Shown piece by piece: positions 15,981 through 22,658 of a DNA stretch of 22,658 nucleotides. Positions within the stretch are counted from its first letter, which is position 1. Each line of letters opens with the position of its first letter. The notes beneath the pieces were generated by a model. That model ran no database searches. It saw only the letters and a list, made by a program, of their open reading frames with translations, and had not been told where the DNA came from. The position numbers and the translations under genes were made by a program. Origin of the DNA: REBR01 sp033721915 (GTDB taxonomy: Bacteria; Pseudomonadota; Gammaproteobacteria; Pseudomonadales; Oleiphilaceae); contig JAWWAC010000047.1 in the NCBI GenBank assembly GCA_033721915.1, forward strand, positions 1-22,658, given 5' to 3'.

Positions 15981-17252
15981 TCAGAGCATGCCCCGCACAT
16001 TCTGCAGGGCGTCCCCCACCGAATCCAGGCCGCTTTCCAGGCGGCTGCGCTTGCGCTCCTGGCGCTTGCGCTCACGGGCCACGTAGACCGGCAGCATCTC
16101 GCCATAGAGGCTGGTGCTGATGGTGCGCTGTTCGTCCTCCAGGTAATCCCGGCGGATGCGCACCCCATAGGGCCCGAGCTGCTCTTCCAGGGCATCGGCC
16201 CGGCGCAGCAGGTCCCGGCGTGTCATCTGGTAGGCGTGCTCACACACCATGCGCCGTGACTGGAAGCTGAACACGTTGGAGAAGAACAGCTTGGCGTCGT
16301 CACGCTCCGGTTCGAACAGCAGTATGCTGGCGTCCGGGTACTGCTCCTCGTACTGGGCCATGCCCGCCTGCATGCGGGAATAGATCATGGTGCGGAAGGT
16401 CTGTGAGAGGATATTGGGCATGCCCGAGTTGGTCAGCACCCCAGGCTCCATGGTGCCGGCCCGCACCGCGGCGCCGGCGTCGATGGGCACCAGGGGGTTG
16501 ATGGCAAACACCAGGTCCGCCCCGTCCTCAAGGGCCACGGAGGCGTGCAGGGCCTTGCGCAGTGTGCCGTCCACATAATAGCGCCCGTCGATCTCCACCG
16601 GCATGTAGATGCCCGGCGAAGCCACACTGGCCTGCACCGCCCTTGAGATGGGTATATGGTCGTAGCCCGGGGCACCCAGACGGACCGCCTCGCTGCTCTC
16701 CAGGTCCGCGGCAATGATGTACAGGCGCCGGCGCAGCTGGCGGAAGTCGTTGCTGCGGCCCAGCATGCTGAAGGCCCGCTTGAGGTAGTCGTGCAACCCC
16801 TCGTTATCAAAAAGCCCGGCCGGGGCGGCCTGCGCCAGCACCGTCAGGGCCTCCATGAGGCTCTGGTCGTAGGGGTTGCTGGCAAAGCGCCCCAGTGCCT
16901 GCCACACCAGGCCCGGCACGGACAGTGCACGGCGTGCGTATTCCCGGAAGGCCGGCCGGTAGAACACCTCCGGGTGAAAGGGGTGCACTTCCGCCTCGTT
17001 CTTGATGAAAATCCGGCACAGCTGGGCGGTGGTCATCTGGTTGGCCAGATTGGCGGCCACAAAGGATCCGGAGCTGACCCCCACATAGACATACAGATCG
17101 TTGAAATCAATGCCTTCCAGCGTCTCATCCAGTGCCCTGAGAGCGCCGATTTCATAGATGCCCCCCAGTGGGCCGCCACCGCCCAGTGCCAGACCAATAC
17201 GGGGCGGGTCGCCGGGCTTGCGGGGGGTGTTATGGATGGGTCGTACCGTCAT
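15981..17252 (-). CDS. Patatin-like phospholipase family protein
   Basis: 423 residues. This is a lipid acyl hydrolase with a Ser-Asp dyad. The oxyanion loop GGGGPLG is at 24-30, the nucleophile elbow GVSSG puts Ser60 in place, and the Asp of VDGT is Asp228. All catalytic parts are present, so it should be active. No signal peptide is visible and the protein is probably cytoplasmic or peripheral. The C-terminal 40 residues are very basic and helical (VARERKRQERKRSRLES), which could bind membranes or nucleic acid. Specific substrate is unknown. The ATG at 17252 has a weak GAG-type ribosome binding site beneath a hairpin. It lies downstream of ptsP in the same direction, 192 bases away. Confidence 0.92.
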   Translation of the reverse strand: MTVRPIHNTPRKPGDPPRIGLALGGGGPLGGIYEIGALRALDETLEGIDFNDLYVYVGVSSGSFVAANLANQMTTAQLCRIFIKNEAEVHPFHPEVFYRPAFREYARRALSVPGLVWQALGRFASNPYDQSLMEALTVLAQAAPAGLFDNEGLHDYLKRAFSMLGRSNDFRQLRRRLYIIAADLESSEAVRLGAPGYDHIPISRAVQASVASPGIYMPVEIDGRYYVDGTLRKALHASVALEDGADLVFAINPLVPIDAGAAVRAGTMEPGVLTNSGMPNILSQTFRTMIYSRMQAGMAQYEEQYPDASILLFEPERDDAKLFFSNVFSFQSRRMVCEHAYQMTRRDLLRRADALEEQLGPYGVRIRRDYLEDEQRTISTSLYGEMLPVYVARERKRQERKRSRLESGLDSVGDALQNVRGML

Positions 17253-17265
17253 GGGTCACTCGCTG

Positions 17266-17283
17266 CCGGTTTCAGTAAACCGG
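17266..17283 (-). other. Hairpin just upstream of the patatin start
   Basis: CCGGTTT (17266-17272), loop CAGT, AAACCGG (17277-17283) form a perfect seven-pair stem 13 bases before the ATG in the mRNA. An outer GTCAC/GTGAC pair (17255-17259 and 17283-17287) could compete with it by covering the ribosome binding region. No T-tract follows. A translational control role is only a suggestion. Confidence 0.45.
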
Positions 17284-17388
17284 TGACTGGAAACTTCAAT
17301 GAAACTGCTTGTTTTTGTCCAGAGCCCGTCACGGCGCTGTTGCCTATTTTACGATGACACTAGCAGTCCCGATTAGAATAAACATACT

Positions 17389-17430
17389 AAGGGGCAGACC
17401 CCAATGACTGGCGGACTTCAAGCCCAGTCA
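17389..17430. repeat. REP-like palindromes downstream of ptsP
   Basis: GGGGCAGACCCC (17391-17402, GGGG/CCCC arms) is followed by TGACTGG (17405-17411) and CCAGTCA (17424-17430), a perfect seven-base inverted repeat. The string around TTGGGGTCTGCCCC on the minus strand resembles repetitive extragenic palindromes seen in many Proteobacteria, often linked to RAYT (Y1-transposase) genes. Only one copy occurs here, so repetitiveness is untested. Reading from ptsP it lies 15 to 56 bases after the stop. Confidence 0.4.
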
Positions 17431-17444
17431 CTGCTCTCTGACCT

Positions 17445-19802
17445 TTAATGACCGTCGGATGGCACATCCTGCTCGGCCATGGCCAGCTCCGATGGCGCCC
17501 TGGGCAGCTTGCCCCGGACAGAGCCCCTCTCGGGGCGCACATAGCGGCCGAATCCGGCATTGCGCAGCGCCATTTCCACGGTGCTGCGGATCACATGGGG
17601 CGAATCCATGGTCAGCACTTCCGCCAGCAGGTCACGGGCCATGGTCATGGTGATGCTGCGGATAATGGACTTGACCTTGGACAGGCTGGCGGCGTTCATG
17701 GACAGGGCGTCATAGCCCATGGCGGTCAGCAGAACCGCACCGCCCGGGTCCCCCGCCAGCTCGCCGCAGATACTCACCGGCTTGCCCACATCGTGGGCGT
17801 CCTGGGCAATCTGGCACAGGGCCTGAAGCACCGCCGGATGGTAGGAATGATAGAGACTGGCCACACGGGGGTTGTTGCGATCCACCGCCAGCAGGTACTG
17901 GGTCAGGTCGTTGGAGCCCACGGAGATAAAATCCACCCGCTCCGCCAGTTCACGCACCTGGTACACGGCGGCTGGGATCTCGATCATCACCCCCACCGGC
18001 GGCATGACGATCTGATAGCCCTCTTCCAGCACCTCGTGGTAGACCCGGTAGATCAGGTGCTGGGCCTCCTCCACCTCGGAGACATTGCTCACCATGGGCA
18101 GCATGATGCGCAGGTTGTCCAGCCCGGAGCTGGCCTTGAGCATGGCCCGCACCTGCACCTGGAAGATCTCCGGGTGGTCCAGTGTCACCCGTATGCCGCG
18201 CCAGCCCAGGAAAGGGTTTTCCTCGCTGATGGGGAAGTAGCTCAGTGCCTTGTCGCCCCCCACATCCAGGGTGCGCATGGTCACTTCCGCCGGGGCGAAG
18301 GCTTCCAGCTGCTCACGGTAATAAACCCGTTGCTCCTGCTCCGAGGGGAAGCGTTCGTTGATCATGAAGGGGACTTCGGTGCGGTACAGTCCGATGCCCT
18401 CGGCGCCGTGGTTGAGCGAGCGCACCACGTCCGTCATCAGGCCGGTGTTCACCAGCAGCGGCACACGGTGCCCGTCCTGTGTTTCGCTGGTCTTGTCCCG
18501 CAGCTCTTCAAGGCCGCGCACCAGCTCCTCTTCCTCAAGACAGATGTTCTGGTAGTACTCCAGCAGATCCGGCGAGGGAGAGGCGTAGATCTGCCCCTCG
18601 TAGCCGTCCACGATCAGCTCGCGGCTGTCCAGCTGGCTCACCGGCACGTCCACCAGGCCCATGACCGTGGGCACGCCCATGGCCCGGGCCAGTATGGCCA
18701 CATGGGAGTTGCTGGAGCCGCGCACCGACACCAGCCCCACCAGCTGGCCACGGGGCACATCCCCCAGCATGGCCGGCGTCAGCTCATCGCTCACCAGTAT
18801 GGTGTTCTCCGGGTAGGCCATGGCCTGGGGTTCGCCCTCCTGCAGATGGGAGAGCAGGCGACGACCCAGGTCACGGATATCCACGGCCCGCTCGCGCAGG
18901 TACAGATCCCCCATCAGCTCGAAATGGCGCACGTACTGGTTCACCACATCACGCAGTGCCCCCTGGGCCCACTTGTTGTCCCTGATGCGCAGTGCCACCT
19001 CGCCGGGCAGTGCGTTGTCGTCCAGCATGCGCAGGTAGACCTCGAACAGGGCCTGTTCCTCGGGGCGCAGCTGGGGGGCAAGGCGCTCCCCCACCCGCTC
19101 GATGTCCTCGCGCACCGCCTCCACGGCTTCATTGAAGCGGGCCAGCTCCTGGTCCACGTCCTCGCAGGGCTTGTCCGGCACCGAGTCCAGGTCCGCCGGC
19201 GGGAAAATCACCACCCCCTGGCCCACGGCCACCCCCGGAGCGCCGGCCACACCGCTGAAGGCCACATCCCGGGTACTCTGGCCGGTCAGTGATATGCCGC
19301 CGATGGCGCCGGTGGCCTCGCTGTGGGCAATGACCCCCGCCAGCTGGGCGGAGATGGTCACCAGGAAGGCCTCTTCCCCCTCGTCAAAGCAGCGGCTGTT
19401 CTGCCGCTCCTGCACCACGATCACCCCCAGCACGCGACGGTGGTGAATAATGGGCACACCCAGGAAGGAGCGGAAACGCTCTTCACCGGTCTCGGGAAAA
19501 TAACGGTAGCGGGGGTGGACCGTGGCGTCTTCCAGGTTGATGGGCTCCTCACGGCTGCCCACCAGACCCACCAGGCCCTCAGAGTGGCCCAGTGTGACCT
19601 GACCCACGGCGGACTTGTAGAGGCCTTCGGTGGCCATGAGGATGTAGCGGTTGGTCTCCGGGTCCAGCAGATAGACCGAGCAGACCTCGGTCTGCATGGC
19701 CGACTGAACGCGCGCCACAATAATGTCCAGTGCCTCCTGCAGGTCGTTGACCCCGTTGAGCTCCTGCACAATGCTGCGCAATGTGTTCAGCATCTTAGTC
19801 AT
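17445..19802 (-). CDS. ptsP: Phosphoenolpyruvate-protein phosphotransferase PtsP (EI-Ntr)
   Basis: 785 residues. It is the first enzyme of the nitrogen-related PTS, passing phosphate from PEP to NPr and then EIIA-Ntr. An N-terminal GAF domain (about 15-165) replaces the simple start of sugar EI and is known to sense glutamine and 2-oxoglutarate in enterics. The phosphohistidine site is GSSNSHVAILARAMG (His367). The PEP-binding barrel shows GLYRTEVPFMINERFPSEQEQ, GWRGIR, ISVGSNDLTQYLLAVDRNNP and the catalytic Cys in SICGELAGDP. It starts 5 bases after the rppH stop, forming the conserved rppH-ptsP operon. AGGAG lies about 11 bases upstream, at the end of rppH. No lgt gene follows, unlike in E. 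coli. Confidence 0.97.
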   Translation of the reverse strand: MTKMLNTLRSIVQELNGVNDLQEALDIIVARVQSAMQTEVCSVYLLDPETNRYILMATEGLYKSAVGQVTLGHSEGLVGLVGSREEPINLEDATVHPRYRYFPETGEERFRSFLGVPIIHHRRVLGVIVVQERQNSRCFDEGEEAFLVTISAQLAGVIAHSEATGAIGGISLTGQSTRDVAFSGVAGAPGVAVGQGVVIFPPADLDSVPDKPCEDVDQELARFNEAVEAVREDIERVGERLAPQLRPEEQALFEVYLRMLDDNALPGEVALRIRDNKWAQGALRDVVNQYVRHFELMGDLYLRERAVDIRDLGRRLLSHLQEGEPQAMAYPENTILVSDELTPAMLGDVPRGQLVGLVSVRGSSNSHVAILARAMGVPTVMGLVDVPVSQLDSRELIVDGYEGQIYASPSPDLLEYYQNICLEEEELVRGLEELRDKTSETQDGHRVPLLVNTGLMTDVVRSLNHGAEGIGLYRTEVPFMINERFPSEQEQRVYYREQLEAFAPAEVTMRTLDVGGDKALSYFPISEENPFLGWRGIRVTLDHPEIFQVQVRAMLKASSGLDNLRIMLPMVSNVSEVEEAQHLIYRVYHEVLEEGYQIVMPPVGVMIEIPAAVYQVRELAERVDFISVGSNDLTQYLLAVDRNNPRVASLYHSYHPAVLQALCQIAQDAHDVGKPVSICGELAGDPGGAVLLTAMGYDALSMNAASLSKVKSIIRSITMTMARDLLAEVLTMDSPHVIRSTVEMALRNAGFGRYVRPERGSVRGKLPRAPSELAMAEQDVPSDGH

Positions 19803-19807
19803 ACTGT

Positions 19808-20353
19808 CTAACGCTCCTGCTCCGTCGCGCTCGCCGTCTTATGTGCTGATTTTTGCGCAACCGGAAACCGTTGCGACTGCAGGCGGAACAGTCGCGGGGC
19901 CAACTCGTGCAACGCACTGCGGTAGACTTCACGCTTGAACGCCACCACCTGGCCCAGTGGATACCAGTAACTGACCCACTGCCAGCCGTCGAACTCCGGC
20001 GACTCAGTGGCATCGACCCGGACACTGGCATCCGGCGACAGCATTTCCAGCAGAAACCACTTCTGTTTCTGCCCCACACACACCGGGCGGGTATGCTGTC
20101 GGATCATGCGCCGCGGCAAACGGTAACGCAGCCAGCCGCGGGTACAGCCTATAATACGCACATCTTCCGGGTTCAGGCCGACTTCTTCGCCCAGTTCACG
20201 GAAAAGTGCCTGCTCGGGGGATTCGTTCTGCTGGATTCCCCCCTGGGGGAATTGCCAGGCATCCTGGCCGATACGCCGCGCCCAGAGTAATTCACCGCGA
20301 TGATTGGCCAGGATGATTCCGACATTGGGTCTGAAACCATCGGAGTCAATCAC
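19808..20353 (-). CDS. rppH: RNA pyrophosphohydrolase RppH (Nudix)
   Basis: 181 residues from the GTG at 20353. RppH removes pyrophosphate from 5'-triphosphate mRNA ends and opens them to RNase E. The start VIDSDGFRPNVGIIL corresponds to the family N-terminus. The Nudix box runs from residue 38 to 60 (GGIQQNESPEQALFRELGEE then VGL) with metal-binding Glu53, Glu56 and Glu57. WQFPQGGI and GWQWVSYWYPLGQVVAFKREVY are also typical. The open frame reaches 20416, but the added 21 residues are not conserved, and CAGGTG lies just before the GTG. It is the first gene of the rppH-ptsP unit and is divergent from the HAD gene. Confidence 0.95.
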   Translation of the reverse strand: MIDSDGFRPNVGIILANHRGELLWARRIGQDAWQFPQGGIQQNESPEQALFRELGEEVGLNPEDVRIIGCTRGWLRYRLPRRMIRQHTRPVCVGQKQKWFLLEMLSPDASVRVDATESPEFDGWQWVSYWYPLGQVVAFKREVYRSALHELAPRLFRLQSQRFPVAQKSAHKTASATEQER

Positions 20354-20402
20354 GGCTTGCACCTGTCTTGTTATGGTTTTCAGGGTCCGGCCCGCTTGAG
20401 GA

Positions 20403-20430
20403 GCCACTGTAAACAACTGTCTTCAGTGGC
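20403..20430. other. Inverted repeat in the rppH-HAD divergent spacer
   Basis: GCCACTG (20403-20409) and CAGTGGC (20424-20430) are perfect arms with a 14-base spacer, located 50 to 77 bases upstream of the rppH start. The centre-to-centre distance of 21 bases is about two helical turns, compatible with a dimeric regulator. No known consensus was recognised. Confidence 0.4.
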
Positions 20431-20478
20431 AAAACCCGTTACAAAGCCGGTCGTTTCGATGCTTTCATTCTTTCAGAA

Positions 20479-20496
20479 TTTGCCCCACCGGGCAAA
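20479..20496. other. Short perfect palindrome upstream of the HAD gene
   Basis: TTTGCCC (20479-20485), CACC, GGGCAAA (20490-20496) give a seven-pair stem about 73 bases before the HAD start. It could be an operator or a leader hairpin. No convincing promoter is seen for either gene in this 215-base spacer. Confidence 0.4.
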
Positions 20497-20568
20497 CGCC
20501 GTTGCGTCCGCCGCTGTCCCGGCTTAGCATTCCCGCTTCAACCCCCGGCGCCGGCAGGAGAAACTTTT

Positions 20569-21225
20569 ATGACACTGGCCATTTTCGATCTGGACAACAC
20601 CCTGCTGGCGGGGGACAGCGACCATGCCTGGGGGGACTTCCTGGTGGCCCAGGGGGTGGTGGACGGGGACGACTACCGCAGGGCCAATGACGACTTCCTC
20701 AGGGCCTACCAGAACGGCACCCTGGAGATCCGGGATTACCTGGCCTTTGCCTTGCGGCCACTGGCGCAGACGCCGCCGGAGCGACTGCTGGCACTGCGGG
20801 AGCAGTTCATGGAGGCGTGTATCCGACCCATGATACTGCCACAGGGCCAGGCGCTGGTGGAAAACCACCGCCGCCAGGGCCATCAGCTGCTGATCATTAC
20901 CGCCACCAACCGCTTTGTCACCGCCCCCATTGCCGAGGCACTGGGTATTGAGTCACTGATTGCCACGGAACCGGAAATGCGCGACGGTCTCTATACCGGG
21001 CAGGTAGCCGGCGTGCCCAGCTTCCGGGAAGGCAAGATCGAGCGGCTTGAGCAGTGGCTGGCGACGCAGGAGCAGGACATGCAGGGCGCCTGGTTCTACA
21101 GCGACTCCCACAACGACCTGCCATTGCTGGAGCGGGTGGACAACCCGGTGGCGGTGGACCCGGATCCGACCCTGGAAGACACCGCCAGGGCCCGGGGCTG
21201 GCGGATCATTTCACTGCGGGACTAG
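20569..21225 (+). CDS. HAD-superfamily (subclass IB) phosphatase
   Basis: 218 residues. The N-terminal motif FDLDNTLL supplies the nucleophile Asp7 and general acid Asp9. IITATNRF carries motif II, Lys in EGKIERL is motif III-like, and SDSHNDLPLL is the metal-binding motif. The layout matches the PSPase-like HAD-IB group. The equivalent Pseudomonas gene also neighbours rppH-ptsP; such proteins are variously annotated as histidinol-phosphatase or phosphoserine phosphatase-like. The substrate cannot be fixed from sequence. AGGAG lies about 9 bases before the ATG. The TAG stop falls inside the left arm of a terminal inverted repeat. Confidence 0.92.
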   Translation: MTLAIFDLDNTLLAGDSDHAWGDFLVAQGVVDGDDYRRANDDFLRAYQNGTLEIRDYLAFALRPLAQTPPERLLALREQFMEACIRPMILPQGQALVENHRRQGHQLLIITATNRFVTAPIAEALGIESLIATEPEMRDGLYTGQVAGVPSFREGKIERLEQWLATQEQDMQGAWFYSDSHNDLPLLERVDNPVAVDPDPTLEDTARARGWRIISLRD

Positions 21226-21301
21226 TGTGCCACTGGCAACGCCGGCCCAAGGCCCTCAGATTCTCGTAGAAGGTCAACGAATTACCCGAACGGCACACTA
21301 G
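21222..21301. repeat. 80-bp element bounded by 10-bp perfect inverted repeats
   Basis: CTAGTGTGCC (21222-21231) and GGCACACTAG (21292-21301) are exact reverse complements. The 60 bases between hold smaller palindromes (TGCCACTGGCA overlapping the left arm, GGCCCAAGGCC, TTCTCGTAGAA). It fills the gap between the convergent HAD and gcvH genes. If CTAG is a target duplication, the core would be a 72-bp element with TGTGCC/GGCACA ends. It lacks a T-tract, so it is not a standard terminator. Confidence 0.55.
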
Positions 21302-21306
21302 CAAGC

Positions 21307-21705
21307 TTATTCTTCAGCCTGTGAGGCCAGCTGGGCTTCATAGGCCTTGCTGTCGAGCAGCCCCGCCATGGGTTCATCGTCACTGACCCGTACCCGGAAC
21401 AGCCAGCCTTCTCCATAGGGGTCCTCGTTGAGCAGCTCCGGAGCCTCCTCCAGCTGCTCGTTCACCGCCACCACGGTGCCACTCACCGGGCTGTAAACCT
21501 CACTGGCGGACTTCACCGACTCGGCCACCGCCACGTCGTCACCGGCGGCAATGGCCTCCTCAGGGTCAGGCAGCTCCACAAACACCACATCCCCCAGTGC
21601 GGTCTGGGCATAGTCCGTGATGCCCACCGTCACCAGACCATCCGGCTCCTGACGGGCCCACTGATGGCTGGCAATGTAATAACGATCACTGGGGACATGA
21701 CTCAT
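21307..21705 (-). CDS. gcvH: Glycine cleavage system H protein
   Basis: 132 residues from MSHVPSDRYY. It carries the lipoyl arm that shuttles the aminomethyl group between GcvP, GcvT and dihydrolipoamide dehydrogenase. Lys65 in ESVKSASE is the lipoylation site, inside the usual VGITDYAQ...LGDVVFVELP...VYSPVSGTV fold. The ATG at 21705 has GAGGA about 8 bases upstream. The longer frame to 21729 adds eight unconserved residues. gcvT and gcvP are not in the window and no glycine riboswitch is visible upstream. It sits 51 bases after yqiA in the same direction, a setting I do not know as standard. Confidence 0.96.
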   Translation of the reverse strand: MSHVPSDRYYIASHQWARQEPDGLVTVGITDYAQTALGDVVFVELPDPEEAIAAGDDVAVAESVKSASEVYSPVSGTVVAVNEQLEEAPELLNEDPYGEGWLFRVRVSDDEPMAGLLDSKAYEAQLASQAEE

Positions 21706-21756
21706 GGGGTTTTCCTCAATTGAAGGCAAAGGGGGCGTTGGCAGAATGGTGTGAGT

Positions 21757-22365
21757 TTAGCAGGGCCCGGGGGCGTTCTCCCAGTCCCCGCCCGACAGGA
21801 AAGCCATTATCGCCGGCAGCTTTTGCTCAAACCCCACATAACTGTGATCGCCGCCCTCCTGCACATGACAGTGCGCACCCTGGTAGCGGGCCAGTGCCTG
21901 GCGGTAGTCCAGTGTTTCGTCACCGGTCTGCAGCAATACCAGGAGACGCTCCGGCACGCTCAAGGGCCCGTCCATGGCGCGCAGTGACTCGAGGTGATCC
22001 GTGGTGACGACAAAGCGCTCGCCGGTGTAGAGGTTTTCGTGCTCACCGGTCATCTCCCGGAAGAGGTCATAGGGTCTGGGTGCGGGGTTGATCAGTGCCG
22101 CACGCAGGCCATAGCGCTCGGCCATCAGTGCCGCCAGAAAGCCCCCCAGTGAGCTGCCGATCAGGGCCACTTCACGGCCCTGTGCCAGTAGCGTCTCGAT
22201 CAGCGTCCGGATCTGGGCCACCACCGGCTCCGGCTCAAAGCCCAGCTGCGGTATATGCACCTGCCCACTGTAGCCCGACTCACTGGCCCAGAAAGCCAGC
22301 TGGCGGGCCTTCTCCGAGGCGGGTGAGCTGCGAAAGCCGTGCAGGTAGACAATATCCGGGGCCAC
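21757..22365 (-). CDS. yqiA: YqiA-family alpha/beta-hydrolase esterase
   Basis: 202 residues. This small cytoplasmic serine esterase is known in E. coli to hydrolyse short acyl esters. YLHGF (7-11) forms the oxyanion region, GSSLGG places the nucleophile at Ser72, Asp149 lies in TGDETLDY and His174 in GGDHSYVGF, completing the triad. The GTG start overlaps the TAG stop of cpdA by one base, with GGGGG about 7 bases upstream, so translation is coupled. The cpdA-yqiA pair is conserved in gammaproteobacteria, usually followed by parE. Here gcvH follows instead. Confidence 0.92.
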   Translation of the reverse strand: MAPDIVYLHGFRSSPASEKARQLAFWASESGYSGQVHIPQLGFEPEPVVAQIRTLIETLLAQGREVALIGSSLGGFLAALMAERYGLRAALINPAPRPYDLFREMTGEHENLYTGERFVVTTDHLESLRAMDGPLSVPERLLVLLQTGDETLDYRQALARYQGAHCHVQEGGDHSYVGFEQKLPAIMAFLSGGDWENAPGPC

Positions 22366-22658
22366 TAATAGCCCCCGCTTTGCAGGTTCAGCCCGAAATC
22401 CCGGGGTGGGATGCGCTCCACCCCTGTCTCAAGGTGGCCATCGGGGTACAGTCGCAGCCAGCGATAACCCGGCGGTCTGTCGTCCAGGCTGAACTGGTCG
22501 CTGTCGGGGCGGAACTGCACACAGGTGGAGGGCGTGGCCAGCAGCCGCATGCCGCGGTGCACATCGTCCAGCTGCTGGTGGATATGCCCCCAGAGCAGCC
22601 CGCGCACCTGGTCGTGATGGGCCAGGCAGTCAAACAGGGCCTGGGCGTTGCGCAGGCC
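22365..22658 (-). CDS. cpdA: 3',5'-cyclic-AMP phosphodiesterase CpdA (C-terminal part, cut by window edge)
   Basis: The last 97 residues are visible, entering the window in frame at 22658. LWGHIHQQLDD contains the metal-binding GHxH motif of the calcineurin-like phosphodiesterase family, followed by STCVQFRPDSDQFSLDD and the typical CpdA ending PPGYRWLRLYPDG. The family hydrolyses cAMP to AMP. The N-terminal metal ligands lie outside the window. It directly precedes and overlaps yqiA, the conserved gene order. Confidence 0.93.
   Translation of the reverse strand, partial: GLRNAQALFDCLAHHDQVRGLLWGHIHQQLDDVHRGMRLLATPSTCVQFRPDSDQFSLDDRPPGYRWLRLYPDGHLETGVERIPPRDFGLNLQSGGY

Noticed and set aside
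17448..19292. 614-codon open frame antisense to ptsP
   Set aside because: It mirrors the ptsP codons in GC-rich DNA, has a His/Gln/Leu-rich composition with no domain, and lacks a ribosome binding site. ptsP itself is unmistakable.

Overview
The window is about 22.7 kb of GC-rich (roughly 60-65% by eye), densely coded chromosome from a gammaproteobacterium. Protein content and gene order (pilMNO divergent from a class A PBP1A gene, then malic enzyme, rpmE, priA, argS, a SPOR protein, hslVU) match a block I know from Pseudomonas and related Pseudomonadales/Marinobacter-like genomes. A second conserved block (HAD phosphatase, rppH, ptsP) also resembles Pseudomonas. No phage, plasmid, CRISPR, tRNA or rRNA signal was seen. 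Nothing in the sequence fixes the genus.

Layout. 1-1855 (minus): type IV pilus inner-membrane assembly genes pilM-pilN-pilO (pilO cut by the window edge). 2084-4534 (plus): mrcA/ponA. 4614-5882 (minus): maeB, convergent with mrcA across a shared terminator. 6213-6440 (minus): rpmE, with a good extended -10 promoter. 6776-8971 (plus): priA. 9074-10780 (plus): a PP2C phosphatase-Ser/Thr kinase fusion with a C-terminal membrane anchor. 10861-11310 (minus): a four-helix Aba4-like membrane protein. These two genes interrupt the usual priA-argS neighbourhood. 11587-13897 (plus): argS and an FtsN-like SPOR protein. 14033-15911 (plus): hslVU behind a heat-shock type promoter and a 5' stem-loop, closed by a perfect bidirectional terminator. 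15981-17252 (minus): a patatin-like phospholipase. 17445-20353 (minus): rppH-ptsP. 20569-21225 (plus): HAD-IB phosphatase. 21307-22658 (minus): cpdA (partial)-yqiA-gcvH.

Most of the window is core housekeeping: replication restart, translation, envelope growth, proteolysis, nitrogen-PTS control and mRNA decapping. No clear new multi-gene system is visible. The items most worth a second look are the phosphatase-kinase fusion and the Aba4-like protein inserted between priA and argS, the sigma-32-like promoter plus leader hairpin of hslVU, an 80-bp element with 10-bp terminal inverted repeats overlapping the stop codon of the HAD gene, REP-like palindromes downstream of ptsP, and a strong codon-context habit (A-ending codon before CTG leucine) that runs through genes on both strands.
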